Made by a program: the position numbers and the translations under genes. DNA of 64,000 nucleotides from Parelaphostrongylus tenuis (lineage: Eukaryota > Nematoda > Chromadorea > Rhabditida > Metastrongylidae), in assembly GCA_019055375.1 (NCBI GenBank), contig JAHQIW010006378.1:31965-95964 (forward strand), written 5' to 3'. The notes below the pieces were generated by a model. It worked only from the letters and a program-made list of their open reading frames with translations. It searched no databases and was not told where the DNA came from. Shown piece by piece: positions 34,841 through 46,650 of the stretch (positions are counted from its first letter, which is position 1; each line of letters begins with the position of its first letter).

Positions 34841-35365
34841 TATTAACCTCAGCATAGTTTGAAATAATGAGTATTTTTTCCTCCTTTTCCGTTCTGAGAT
34901 GTTATTAATATTATTTGTTGAATATTAGGCAAGCATATAACAATACAGTTGATAACGCAACCCAAGTAGTACAACAGTCGTGATGGCTTACATCTTGGCA
35001 AGGTTCGTCATCTTTAGAGCCTGGAAAGGTTAAATTGATTCGCAAATCATTCAGTAAAGCTTCCATAACCTCAGCAGAAAACCTAAGAAATGAATTTTTG
35101 GTTCGCATAGGGAAAACTTTATTCCAAAAACACTCACCGCTTAGATTTTTAAGTCTTTCAATTAATCACTGAAGACCTGCCATTTGAAGTCTGCGCTTAA
35201 GTAGGAGTGTGCCTGGCTCAGGCCGGTAATGTTAGCCTGAGGTATGGTGCGAGGTCACGCGTTATTACGAGGCACTCCTCTTTGCCGTTCATTTGTGGGC
35301 CTTTGCTATGTATCCAAAAGGCTTCCAGAGTTTTGCGCGCAGATGTTTTTGAATCCTGCGTAAAG
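34840..35365 (-). mobile_element. PLE-C 3' end, minus strand
   Basis: The inverse of 36840-37290: the end of the GIY-YIG coding region (NRKEECLVI-like and TRDLAPYLRLT-like residues readable in the 35240-35360 part), the 3' UTR and the terminal TTGAATATTAGGC sequence. A decayed ribozyme-like core is at about 34991-35016. It faces the plus-strand PLE-C copy across the third arm, so two inverted PLE-C ends bracket 35395-36440. Confidence 0.75.
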
Positions 35366-35394
35366 ACCGTGAATTTAACGATTTAACGAATTTA

Positions 35395-36440
35395 ACCCTA
35401 TGATTTGTTTAGAATGCAGTTATGTGATTTTTGGGCATTCCTGACAGAGTCGTGGAGGTATTTAACCGATTGAATTGTAATCAGCAAGACCATTTAAAGC
35501 TTTGTGAGGTCATAATATGCAATTTCGCGTCTTGAGTTGCGACGGTAAACAAACGGGTACGAACCAGGTCATGTCTCGGGCGTTCAATTACATTACAATT
35601 ATTACTTCCAAATTCTCTAACCGGCTCTTTCTATTCATTGCTTAACAGCGATTCACAACAAAGCGGTGGTCAGAACAATGTAAAATCGATCAGTTAACAA
35701 GGAAAGTCGGCGATCTAGATAGCAATGACATCGCGGGAAAATTAGATTGCCTTCATACTTATCTAACAACTATTGGTATCAGTTCCTATTTCTACAATAT
35801 GAGACCTATTTTGTGCTCAAGCAAACAGACCATAGATAAGGTGTCATTCGATATTACCTTACTCTACATGGGCCTAACGGATAACTATGCAATAGGGACG
35901 ATCTTTTAGGATTTCATAGCATGCAAAGATGAAACATAGGTTTATCAATCAGCGAATTCAAATTCTAATGAGCACCTCATAAGATTGCTCTGCGACATGG
36001 GAATTGATCCAGCAGACGCCGCTGTAATCTGCTGGGCACACAAGCAAATGGACAAACATATCCGAATCCTTTCGGAAATGTGTTATTGTGTTTATCAGCC
36101 CCTTCAGAACGGAATGTATTCATTTGGGCACATCAACTTCTGGAGGCCTTTAACGCTAGAAAAAAAAACTTTCCCCAAAACTCTTAATTATCATTTGAAA
36201 GCTCAAATATCGGCAAGTCAATAGTATCGTTGACTTATGTCGATATATAAGGGACGATAGATTCCCTGATAAACAAGAATTTTCTTAAGCTTAAGGATTT
36301 ATGGAGCTGATAGCATGTTCAACTCAAAGTTGGTAGACTGGGACGGTGGTGTAGCTTTGTGAGGTACTTCTAGTTGGTTTACATGAAACACTTTCAGAGA
36401 AACAAAGTCTTGGTGACAAAGTTTCTTTCTCTAGTCGGAA
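35395..36440 (+). repeat. Third, partial copy of the arm
   Basis: Matches the outer 780 bp of the unit-1 left arm in direct orientation, plus about 90 bp beyond the window start. It then follows the right-arm version through the 300-bp segment found at 14277-14577. It is thus closest to the unit-1 right arm (inverted). The match fades at about 36425-36440. It contains the 35985-36224 frame that also occurs at 551-778, for which I recognise no product. Confidence 0.85.
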
Positions 36441-36610
36441 ATATTTGACTGGAATAGTTTGCAGTAAGTCCCGGGACCGACTATCCATTAACCTCGGCAT
36501 AGTTTGAATAAATGAGTATGTCCTTATGTTTTGCCGTTCCGACGTGTTATTGGTATTATTTATTGAATACCAGAGACCAAATAACAATATATTTAATAAT
36601 GCAATGAATA

Positions 36611-36976
36611 AGCCCAAACCGCAGAGACGGTGACTGCATGAGGTCGGGTACAATTTATCTAATCTCTTGCGAGGCATGCGGGATTGAATATATTGGCGAA
36701 ACGTGTAGACCACTCTGCATCCGTGTAAAAGAGCAGCTAGTTGGAAAACGTAACTACTACCCAAAGACCCCAATATGCATGCATGAAGAACAAAAGCATA
36801 AAGAAGCAGATTCTAACGTTAATCACGGTAATTGCACAGGAATCAAAACATCTGCTCGTAAAACTTTGGAAGCCTTCTGGATACATAGCAGAAGCCCAAA
36901 AATGAACCGCAAAGAGGAGTGCCTCGTAATAACGCGTGACCTCGCACCATACCTCAGGCTAACATTACCGGCCTGA
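36611..36976 (+). pseudogene. PLE-C GIY-YIG endonuclease domain, 5'-truncated
   Basis: The open frame reads RSGTIYLISCEACGIEYIGE, then TCRPLCIRVKEQLVGKRN, KTSARKTLEAFWIHSR and NRKEECLVITRDLAPYLRL before a stop at 36976. The GIY-YIG core is complete here: the Y-I pair of TIYLIS, the EYIGET motif and the following Arg (GETCRPL). The domain nicks DNA for PLE insertion and normally follows an RT domain, which is missing. The first Met (36638) is internal to the motif and not a real start. This is the best preserved GIY-YIG frame in the window, but it is only a fragment. Confidence 0.88.
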
Positions 36977-37181
36977 GCCAGGCATACTCCTACTTAAGCG
37001 CAGACTCCAAGTGGCAGGTCTTAAATGATTAATTGAAAGACCTAAAAAATCTAAGCCGTGAGCGATTATGAAATGAAGTTTTTCCTATGCGACCCAAAAA
37101 AAAATAACTCCTTACGTTTTCTGCTGGGGTTATGGAAGCCTTTAATTTAATAATTCCGAATCAATTTGACCTTTTCAGGTT

Positions 37182-37209
37182 CTGAAGATGGCGAAACTTG
37201 CCGAAACGT
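37182..37209 (+). ncRNA. Hammerhead-like ribozyme core, PLE-C 3' end
   Basis: CTGAAGA (37182-37188), T, GGC, GAAACTT, GCC, GAAACGT. GGC and GCC give a three-pair stem II around a seven-base loop, and ACGU can form the minimal stem III in a dimer. GGTT upstream and AACC downstream can pair as stem I only with a one-base offset at the cleavage position. This is the best stem II among the PLE cores here. Confidence 0.55.
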
Positions 37210-37329
37210 AACCACCACGACTGTTGTAATATTTGTGCTGCATTATAAACTGTATCGTTATATGCTTCCTTGATATTCAATGAATAATATCAGTAACACC
37301 TCGGAACGGCTAAACAGAACAAAATACTC

Positions 37330-39100
37330 ATTTGCAAGCATATTGATCAGCACATCCTTTGTGACCTCAAAGACACTCTGGAGTATACATTTGGGTTACA
37401 TTTACACCTTCATAAATCGTCATCAATGGTAAACTTTCTTGCAGCAGGATCATCTTAGAGCGGATCTGTTTAGTGGGGACTGTCTTAATCGGAAGGACTG
37501 CCTCGTGGAGAAATCAAGTCCTCTGAGAAAATAATCTAGTATATGGCTGAGTCCTGACCCAACATCAAAGTCTAGCAAGTTATCGACGTAAGACCACACC
37601 AACTGCAAAAAGTTCTACTCGGGAAAATAAACCGCCGGAGGAGAGGAAAAGTAATCATGACGGTGCATAGTTAGTCTGCGTGGCAAATAGTGCATCATAT
37701 TCAATGCATATTGGCAGAGATGTATTCAAGTGCGAATATTTGATCATGATTGTAACATGATAGCGCCACAAGTCGGCAAAAGAAATTCACAAATTACCTG
37801 GAAATAAAAGCATTTCGGCACTCAAGAAATCGTTGTAGGCTTTCGTAATTCTCTGTTGCCTTTGGTTTTCTATTGCGTAGATTTCAGTACACGAAAATGG
37901 GTTTCAAAGGTACATAGTTATCCCAATTCGAAAAGATTTGAGCGTCCTTGTAAACTTAAAGTGCAGTCTTCATTGACGGAATTCTCCACGCTTACTGAGA
38001 ACAGCTCACTTTGAAGGTCGCTATATGACGAGTAAGTCAACTTTTCTAGGGGTAAATGTAGGTGATATAACATCTCTACAAACTTTATCATGACTAATCA
38101 TTCTCGACTTGGGTCAAATTCATCAAGGTATTTTATGATGGTGGTGCACAAATTTTATCAAAATCCAATATCGTTCGCTCATACATCGCGGACACAGCAG
38201 CAATGAAAAATTGGAATCTCATTTGTTCCTGTTAATTGAGAAGTGGTGGTGTTACACTAAACTGTTTCCGTATTAATCGTATCGATCTGTCTACCAAAAG
38301 TGTATTCCAAGTAACTTTTATCAATGAGGTGACCCGTCAGAGTATAAGAATCTCGAGAACTTTTACCTTTCGTGCCGTCATTTCTAATGCCGATTCGCTG
38401 TCTCTCGCTTGCCACCTTATGGGGGCTTTTTGGAACCTAAATGTCGAAAAATTTCATGACCTGATAGAGTTAGAACTCCATCCTTAATTGATAACAAATA
38501 AATTCACTGCCCTGATAAGTCTACGAAAACTACGCCGCATTAGGCATCTAGATAGGTCGTAATGTGAACGGCACAGTTCAGAATACTTATAGATCGCAAT
38601 AGCTAGATGTTCGATCAGCTTTGGAACTTGTGTAAGAAATCGGACTTTCGACCGAGTGACAATATGTGCCGGACATTCGACCGAGTGACAATATGTGCGA
38701 GTGATAACTCATTTATTTTACTACTAGTATTTTACCCAGTCCGTCATCACATCTACACTGCTTATACCAGCATTTCTGGATCCGTTTCTTCGTTTTCCGC
38801 GTTGATCATTAACGAGTTTGCTCAAAATTCACAATTGCTGGTCCATTTGGTGCTTAAGAACTTTTAGATTTCTCATGGATTTTGCTGAATGCCGGTCAAA
38901 GCAATTCTCTTTCGAGTCTGCTGTAGTAGGGCTAGAGTGTTCCTGTATGTAGCCGTGGGAGTAACTCAAGCATATATAAAACCGGTAGCAATTGATTGAC
39001 CACATACGGAAGAGGGGTTTAGTGGGACCACGAACTAAGTCAAATTACGACCATAACAGTGGTGAACAGCACTGCTTCTACTACTCCAGCTGCCCCTGTT
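37330..39100. other. Unrecognised stretch, no gene
   Basis: Small frames only, with no recognisable motif and no repeat structure except the tandem at 38642-38698. Confidence 0.5.
38642..38698. repeat. 29-bp tandem duplication
   Basis: Two adjacent copies (38642-38669 and 38671-38698) of a unit containing TTCGACCGAGTGACAATATG differ at one base. It looks recent and local. Confidence 0.85.
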
Positions 39101-39230
39101 TTGTTTCGTATAGCAATAGAACAAACGCATGCAGATGAATGGGCAGTACTACATAAAAACTTCAAAAATTCGATAATTTTGCATCACTCTCTGTTTGAAT
39201 CGATATGTAAAAACTTTGGCTATATCTCTA
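39101..39230 (+). pseudogene. Unrecognised coding-like fragment, paired with 42555-42690
   Basis: Within the frame 39059-39292 the residues IAIEQTHADEWAVL and a downstream LFESICKNF resemble IAFDEQPNADEFAV and LHFEQHFIARSF encoded on the minus strand at 42555-42690. Nucleotide similarity is low while residues are kept, so both may derive from one coding sequence, perhaps a transposon protein. I do not recognise the family. Confidence 0.3.
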
Positions 39231-39404
39231 GCAATGTACTATGTTATGTCCGTACAGTGTTCTCAAATGGTAAATGTTTCTATATGATTTAAAGTCTTAC
39301 TTCAGCGTTCTGTAGAGGCTCAAATGCCGTTTCAATCGTTTGATCAGAAAACTAATCTTGATTAGCTGATGCGAAGTTGGTAAAGTAGTCGTAGTAAGTC
39401 GGCT

Positions 39405-39431
39405 GACGTTTCGACGACTCCCCTTCTCTAG
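39405..39431 (-). other. Mutated hammerhead-like core, PLE-D 3' end
   Basis: The minus strand reads CTAGAGA (family form CTGAAGA), a 12-base spacer, then GAAACGTCAGC. The second half is perfect, while the first half has two changes. A better copy lies in the inverted end at 41537-41563. Confidence 0.4.
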
Positions 39432-39503
39432 AGCCTGAGCGTATGTAGCATTAGTCTATTTGAATGATTCGGAGGATCTTATATATATGCTGCCTAGGTC
39501 AAG

Positions 39504-41268
39504 TCAAAAGATCAAACGAAAAAACGGCGCGAGATCTTGCGTGATGGTGACGCGCTCGTTCTTCCGGTTCACTTCGGGATTTTGGGCGTTTATCCAAAAT
39601 GCCATAAGAGTTTTTGCGCGTGGATGTTTTTGATTCCTGCGCTAGGATTGTGACAGTCGCGTCAAAATTCTTATGTTATGTTTTTGTGCCCTATGTAAAC
39701 CTAAAGGTTTGGTTTCATCTATTTTAGATTTACTCTCTAGATGTTCCTTTTTGCGAATGAAAAGTGGTCTACCCGTTTCGCCTATATATTCTTCCCCGCA
39801 TGTTTTACATGCTAGCAAATAAGTTGCACCCAATCTCATACAATCCTCCTCTTTTCCGTTAGGGCAGACCATACCGTTTTTTGTGTTGCACAATCGATCA
39901 TAAAGTCTACTGCGGATCAGCTGATGGCGTAGGGTCGGAGGTGGGATTTCGATAACTGCCACGCAATTTTCAAGACCGCATCTTCTTAGGCACCTTTTGA
40001 CCGCGCTACTAATTTTGTTTGATATAAATGGCAGTTTGAAGGGAACTCTATTCAGGTGCGAAGTATTGTTCTTTCGGGACCTAATTCCACTTTTTGAATA
40101 TTCCCGAGTGGAAAATGTTTTGACCTCATTGGATATGGCAAATTTTTGTGCGAAATTTAACGATTCGTTCCTTCCCTCTTCTCCTGTGCACGCATTTTTA
40201 GCCGTTCAAAACATGTTTTGATTGAGCGATTTTTTCATGTGTGAAAAATGAGAGAAAAGATGATTGATCAAAATGATTTTGTTAATTGGTTTTCGATACC
40301 ATTTTCTACTACAGCCACTATCCAAAAGCTTTGCTTGGATGTCCAAGAATGGAAGCCAGCCCCCGTTTGGACTTTCTCGCGTAAATCTGATATGCTCTGA
40401 CTGTCCGTTCAACACTTCAAAACATTTGTCCATTTCCTCTTGTGTGGAACAGACAATGAAACAGTCATCTATATCGGCAGTAGAGCAATGGGCGGTGAAC
40501 GAGAATTGGAGCTTCCACCTTATACATAAAAGCGACGGCAAGACTAGATGCTAAACCTTGACCCATGGTTAACCCCTTGAGTTGTGTGAAGTATTTTCCC
40601 GACCACCGAAAAATTGAACAATCAAGACATTGCTTTAGGAGGGGTCATTAGTTGATGAATTGAGAAGCCATACATATTTACTTTTTGTTCATTTTCAGTT
40701 AAAAGTTCGAAAATGGCCTGCATTGCGGAGTCATTTGATACGTTTGTATAGAGTGAGGTAACATGAAATGACTCCATTACGTTCGAGCTGTTTAATTTCG
40801 AGCAACGTAGGTGATTTAGGAACATTTGAGTAATGGGTAGATGGGTTGGTATAAATTTGAGCACCTGAGTAAATATGAGCTTTAGAAACCACGCTATTCT
40901 ATCCGTTGGTCCTATACAACTGATCAGGTCTAACCTTGTATGTTGATGGATCGATTGACACTAGATCGTCAATAGATGTAAGTTTATGTGTTTCATGAGA
41001 AGGTATAGGACAGGACAAATTGGATTGTTGTTCTTGAGCCAAAGGATAACTTAAGTTTCCAAACCCTTCCTTTTGCCGTGTTGACCCATTCTTTAATTAG
41101 ATTTTTACATTGGAGTTTATATTCCTTCTCAAAGGATGAAAGATAGAGGGAGACATCCTGAAGATGTTCCTCCGCTATTTCGACATTCAGCTGATTTGGA
41201 ACCACTACAAATTCTCCAGCTTTATCACTTACCGATATACGGATATAATAGATTAAACCAAACATTTA
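39504..41268 (-). pseudogene. PLE-D reverse transcriptase + GIY-YIG endonuclease, broken
   Basis: Pieces in order on the minus strand: DKAGEFVVVPNQLNVEIAEE (41265-40993 frame), then ESFHVTSLYTNV (40864-40622 frame), DIDDCFIVCSTQEEMDKC (40541-40206 frame; the catalytic Asp pair is kept), WYRKPINKIILINHLF, and IEIPPPTLRHQLIRSRLYDR. The cysteine linker CNTKNGMVCPNGKEEDC and GIY-YIG core ATYLLACKTCGEEYIGE then TGRPLFIRKKEHL lie in the 39962-39642 frame. The tail ends near 39504 after a frameshift, with FWINAQNPEVNRK-like and TITQDLAPFF residues. At least four frameshifts separate the pieces. Expected length is about 600-700 residues, and most of it is present. It is diverged from PLE-A but in the same superfamily. 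Activity is excluded. Confidence 0.9.
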
Positions 41269-41274
41269 GGTTTA

Positions 41275-41580
41275 CATAAGGCACAAAAACACAGCAACAA
41301 GGATTTCGATGTGACTGTCACAATCCTAGCGCACGAATCAAAACATCCACGCACAAAACTCTTGAGGCATTTTGGATAAACGCCCAAAACCGCGAAGTGA
41401 ACCGGAAGGACGAGTGCGTTACCATCACGCGAGATCTCGCTCCCTTTCTCCGTTTAGTCTTTTAACCTGACCTAGGCAGCATATAAATAAGATACGCCGA
41501 TTATTCAAATAGACTAGTACTACATACGCCTATGCTCTGAAGAAAGCGGATAGCCGAAACGTCAGCCGAACCGCTACGAC
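41275..41580 (+). mobile_element. Inverted PLE-D 3' end at the head of PLE-D
   Basis: The plus strand encodes a tail readable as KTSTHKTLEAFWINAQN, then REVNRKDECVTITRDLAPFL and a stop near 41464, followed by the 3' UTR. The ribozyme-like core is at 41537-41563: CTGAAGA, AAGCGGATAGCC, GAAACGTC. GCT before and AGC after the core can pair as stem I. The match to the tail of PLE-D at 39504-39680 shows that it comes from the same family. The arrangement repeats that of PLE-A and PLE-B. Confidence 0.8.
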
Positions 41581-41599
41581 TAGTATACAACCTCGCGTC

Positions 41600-42540
41600 A
41601 GCTAATCAAGATAAGTTTTCTCGATTTTTATATATCATTCAATTATGCCGAGGTTTATAGATAATCTAACCTTTAAATCGTTTGATCAGAGATAATTTGA
41701 AGTGGTCAGGATTGACTTTTTTATATAATTGACAAGAAGCACAAAACTTGCCACTCCTCTTGAATCGCCTTCGTCTGGCAATGGGAACACCAAGAACAAA
41801 ATGAGCAGACGAAGAAGCACTTTTACCGTCATAATCTTTGGAGTAATGTAAAACAACGTGAGCCAGTAGCTGTTAGTAAAATGAGACCTACCGTGAATGG
41901 CCTGCCATATCACATTTATTTGTCTCAATCAGCCACTTAGGTAAAGTTTGATAAAAAAAATGTTACTATAACACCCAATAATTTTGCTCAAGAGCCAATT
42001 TGGGCAAAGCTATATTTGTGGTACTTTGAAATATTTCTTAAAAAGATTCTTTCGTATAGTAATAAGTAAAAAAATTGATTTCCATTAACAATGTCCAGCA
42101 GAACACCTGTTTTCCACAATCTATTGAACGTATACACGACTTACAACGGATAAACCTTTACTGAAAAATGTGCAGCCGAGAAGAATTTGCGTTGGTGGCA
42201 ATGCACGAATTTCCCAGGTGTAAAAACTAGTCGACTGCAATGCATGGAAAGTGGAGGCTATCATGTTTGGTTGAAATGTTACGGCATTATGCCTGCAGAT
42301 TATGCACATATAACCAGGAATGACGCCTATCATTCATAGAAAACTGCAATGTGCTATCGCATGCTGAATATAAATGATGATGTTCAAATATCGATGTCAT
42401 TATTTACTCAATGGGCAAAAAGTGCCCAAGATTTGATTGTATTGCTTCTATTACCATTGTTATTTTCCCTGCCGTCTTCAGTTTAACAACATGTCTCAAG
42501 AACAGTTCGGTATTGTTTACATATTTCAGAATCTGTTAAT
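41600..42540. other. Unrecognised stretch, no gene
   Basis: AT-rich sequence with short frames on the minus strand (41686-41928, 42121-42333) lacking recognisable motifs. Confidence 0.5.
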
Positions 42541-42554
42541 TGCGTATAAAGAGG

Positions 42555-42690
42555 GCGATTTGAAATGAACGAGCAATGAAATGCTGTTCAAAATGCAATC
42601 TGATAGTCTTGATATATGTTGGCGAAAGACGCACTGCAAACTCATCTGCGTTCGGCTGTTCATCAAAAGCAATGTGGATGAGCGATTGAC
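42555..42690 (-). pseudogene. Unrecognised coding-like fragment, partner of 39101-39230
   Basis: Part of the minus-strand frame 42805-42536, with residues IHIAFDEQPNADEFAVRLSP and IRLHFEQHFIARSFQ. See 39101-39230 for the relation. The two lie on opposite strands on either side of PLE-D. Function unknown. Confidence 0.3.
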
Positions 42691-42809
42691 AGGCTGGTTC
42701 TGTATGCAGGCTCAGCACTGACATCTTTCTACTTGTGCTCGCCATTTGCAATTTAGGTATGGGGACACTGGCAAATATTAACAATATGATGCTTTGTAGA
42801 GACAAATTC

Positions 42810-44110
42810 TACGACAAAATCTTCAAAGATGTTTGTCCTCATTGAAGAAACGTCACGCAGCTAGTGATGATAAATTGTTGAAGTTACAACTGCGACTGCT
42901 GGGTGCGTTTTAATCGGTTCCAATGCAATCGAGAACCTTTTGGTTCCCTTACATTCAGCCAAAAGTGCTGTCCACGATGGACAATTTGAATTATATCAGA
43001 CTGATAAACTGATTTCTAGTATCTGGTATACTTCAGAAGTCGAAACCTTGCCACAACGAGGCAGTGACGAATTCAACAGCGGCATTATTGACTGACTAAT
43101 AATAAGCAAGACGATTAGTTGAGTGAACAAACGCATAATGAAACTGTGACAGATAATGGTAACTAGTATAAGGTTCTCTCGTTGGCAAAAAGTTTCATTC
43201 ACAGAAAAACCTATTTAATCAGCACGTCCTGTATGAACAAAACACCAGGTGGAAAGAGGGCAACTGACTTTTTAACTGAGTGAAGATATTATGCAGTTTG
43301 GATGAAGTAGGGAAACAAACACTGTGCTAGCAAAACATAATCCAGTCCTTTTCTCTAAATCTTACAGAATTTGAGTTGTCGAAAGCTACAGCCAGATGAA
43401 AATGCAACCACGAGCGGAGAGACAGCGTTCTACTTCCCATCTACGAGAAAAACTCTAAAATACCGCATATATCAGTGCCCTTCGTAATTGAAGGCATACA
43501 CGGGCTGCTTCCACGTAAATGTTAAACGTAATGAATGAACCCAAAAAAGAATTCGGCCCATAAACGATCAGAAAAACAGCGATGGATGAGTTGAAAATTC
43601 AGGAACTTTTGAGGAATCTACGAATGCGTAGAGTTTCCACAACCCGTGAAAAGTCACATAACGAAGACTTGAAAACCGTGCAGTGGATGTTATGATAGAA
43701 TATGCAAAAAGTGATATACTGAGCAAACTGTCAATTTCGAAGTGTTTTTCTTAGGTGTGAAAATTATCACAGAAGAAGGTTTGGCAACCTGTCGAAAAAT
43801 CCGAAGAGTGCCTCGATTATCGGACGAGTGAGTGGAGTGATAGTGACGCCGTTTCTAATAGTCACGGTATTGATTCGACCCCACCCCGCAGTTACTAAAA
43901 CTCTCATCCCCACTAGGTTACGAAATTCGCACCATGATTTTAGGGGAGTAACTAATTGATAGTAATCCTAGTGGAGTTGCTCTGGATCGCCTATCGTAAG
44001 ACTCAGAAAGGAATTGATTGGTTCTTATAGCATCCAACAACCTTCAGGAAGAAGCCAAGAATTCTTGAACGTGCAGCGAAGCCCTATGCAAAGCGTCCAG
44101 AAAAGTTCGT
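42810..44110. other. Unrecognised stretch, no gene
   Basis: Nothing recognisable: short frames without motifs, no strong hairpins and no visible repeats shared with the rest of the window. Confidence 0.5.
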
Positions 44111-44119
44111 AGATGGTGG

Positions 44120-44503
44120 ATGCGAATAAACGAATTGAATGTAATAAGTACGGACATCCATGTAGTACATGGGCAGACTGATCATGTAAAACAATTCTTC
44201 AAAACTGCGCTAAAATATATTGACGAGGAAGCTATCTGCAACAGGCTGATTTCCGCTGACCCAAATTGGGCGTGTCTGACTTGCAAGAGCTCTCACCGCC
44301 AGCATAGAAACGCTCCCACCACCGCTCTCTCCCTTCTGCGACTCCAACCTGAGAGCGGCAATCATTGCGTGCCTCACTCCTTTCTGCCACTCGGCACCCG
44401 TTCATCTGGAGGAGGGTCGCTGCTTCGATCCCTTATCATAACACTTCATGCTTGTGTTGGATGGAGGGAGGACGGGGTGGGGATGGACTCACAATATAGA
44501 TAG
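44120..44503 (+). CDS. Unrecognised open frame of 127 codons entering a GC-rich patch
   Basis: The frame starts MRINELNVISTDIHVV, with a first half rich in ordinary residue patterns (DHVKQFFKTALKYIDEEAIC) and a second half of low-complexity Ser/Leu/Arg in a locally GC-rich stretch (about 44270-44650). I recognise no domain. The first half could be a decayed exon or transposon piece; the second half may be open by base composition only. No splice or promoter evidence was found. Low confidence that it is a gene. Confidence 0.2.
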   Translation: MRINELNVISTDIHVVHGQTDHVKQFFKTALKYIDEEAICNRLISADPNWACLTCKSSHRQHRNAPTTALSLLRLQPESGNHCVPHSFLPLGTRSSGGGSLLRSLIITLHACVGWREDGVGMDSQYR

Positions 44504-44659
44504 TCTGTTTGGTCGTTCCTGTCGCCCACAACTTCGTCACCTGATTGCTCAATGTTCACCCCATGGCACTCACGTTGATATCTCGTCTGCCATGCCACGC
44601 GATCGCCGGCTGGTCAGGGAACGCTCCAATGACAATTTGTCAGTTTACTAATAACATTT

Positions 44660-46640
44660 GGATTTTTATTTTAGTAAAGAAGTCCGCCGTTCTTAGAGGG
44701 AAAACCAGATGCTTATGAGTAGTCATGATTTGAACTGTTATGAAACAATCCTATATTGTCGTTCATATTTTGTCCATTTTTCAATAATATTTACATCAAT
44801 ATTCCGTAGAAAATGCAAATCGTCCTCATTCTTAGCTAGCAACGATTAAATCTCAAACATTCAAATATATTACCGTGTGACACATCTGAAACAAACATTA
44901 CGACACAGATCTATAAGTTCTGATAGCCTTAATTCCATAAAATAGCCATAACTCACCATAATAATCAAAAATCACAATACAAGGAGTAGTTTAGTGGAAA
45001 TGATGCAGCACACTGCATGCTATGTCAATTGGTTGGCTACTAATGTACTTCAGGAGTTGGGTCTTGTATTAAAATTTCAGAAGAGACTTCCTGCACCTTC
45101 GTCCATTTTTCATATCTCCAGATAACGTCAATGTGAAAAAAGGCAGAATATTTCGATGTTTGTCATTACACGAAAGATCTAGTCGGTTATCTGTTTCCGA
45201 TAGACATCACTTCTCAGTACCTATGGGATAGATTTTTATTGTATGTGGTTCATTTCAGTAATGGCTCACTTTGAATTATCTAGAGCCATTGCTTGGAAAA
45301 AACAAGCCAGCTACTCAAAGACAACTGAAGCTTAATAACTCGATGACAACTTTGAATCAAATTTTTATCACATTGGCTAAAAAATAAGCAATGCATATCT
45401 TAAGACATGCGCATTGTTCAAAGTCATTGTTTATTTTATAAGATTGTAGGCATCTAGAAGTTGATGGCGATATACGGCACAATTTTGCAAGAGTCATGTG
45501 AGAATTTGATGTTGGTTTCGGCGAGCGCAGTCACCCTGCAGAAAGCTACTTTTCTCAGAAGTTGTATGAAGAACTAAACCTTGACAGAAATTCCAGGGGA
45601 AAGCTTTTCAACACCAATGATGTTAGCATTTTGCTTGCACATTCCGTCAAAGAATGTGTTCTGAAGGTTTCTGACAGGAGTGGAGAACACTAGTTGGGTA
45701 AATCGAGCACATTAGCCAAATAGGTCGGACATATTGTCACGGACCGCCACAAATGAAAAGTGCACCACAGATACCTAAGAGGTGACACTCTTCCATGGCG
45801 CACATCGAGCCGTGTTTTTGAAAGGTCTCCAAGACTATGTTGTGTCGAATGCTATGAAATGTTGACTAGGAAAGCAAGTGCCCAAAATGCTCAAAGCCAT
45901 ATCATAAGCAAAAGTACTTGTGAGATGTAGCCTATGTGACGCATATTTCCTCGAAAATGCTCCAATTTTCTTGCCGTAAGAGGTCAGCCTTCGACACAGG
46001 ATTTGCAATGGAAGGTTGGGGCTTGAGCATTTTTTTTTACGTTCTCTTCCACATGATGTGTATAGTACATATAAAGTAATATGAAGTAATGAAAGTGTTT
46101 TTTCAAGAAACGGCCTCGTAACGCACTAGCCAGTGATCTGAGCTTTAGAATGATTACTAATATTCTGCGTAGTGGTAGCCCAAGCTCCCGTTATAGGTAA
46201 AACGTGAATTCAACTCCCACTTGAGGCTTAAATTCTAAACTACTCAACTTCTCGGGTATACCAACATTCTCATGACAAACCTTTGTGCACAGAGAGGAAT
46301 CTACTTCATCCCTCGTCTAACGGAATTGTAACGGCAGAGCATCTATTGTAACGGCAGAGCATTATCTTCTATTGGCTAACAGGACAAGCTGAGGCTTGCC
46401 CAGACATGAAGTTTAGCACTAAAGTGTATTTTTCTCAAGCTGTTGGACGACTATGAATATATTAACTGAAATGAATGTTGCATACCAGCCAATAAATTAT
46501 GCTCTTTTGAGCAACGATGTATTATTTATTCAGTTGAAACATGAAAATATTTTAGGAATATTGGCTCTATTTTGCCTTATTCCTCCTCATAGAAGTCTCC
46601 TCTGCTATGTTCCATCATTGAATCACGACAGTGTCTCGTT
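44660..46640. other. Unrecognised stretch, no gene
   Basis: No recognisable coding or RNA gene. A 20-bp-period duplication of ATTGTAACGGCAGAGCAT is at 46325-46362. Confidence 0.5.
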
Positions 46641-46650
46641 AGCATTAAAC

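Larger units (their letters stand above)
36480..37330 (+). mobile_element. PLE-C 3' end, plus strand
   Basis: The start (36480-36600) resembles 34840-34960 and, weakly, 61130-61250. The GIY-YIG coding part follows at 36611-36976, then a 3' UTR with a hammerhead-like core at 37182-37209 and a terminal segment to about 37330 that matches the inverse of 34860-34960. The element is 5'-truncated: no reverse transcriptase is present. Confidence 0.8.
39405..41270 (-). mobile_element. PLE-D, near full-length decayed Penelope-like element
   Basis: This minus-strand element runs from about 41270 to the ribozyme-like core at 39405-39431. It contains a decayed RT plus GIY-YIG gene, and its head abuts an inverted copy of its own 3' end (41275-41580). 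The family order is complete: N-terminal motif, RT, cysteine linker, GIY-YIG, 3' UTR. Confidence 0.85.

Noticed and set aside
41686..43202. Chemoreceptor-type gene suggested by hydrophobic minus-strand frames
   Set aside because: The frames are short, in unrelated phases, without conserved residues or plausible splice pairs.
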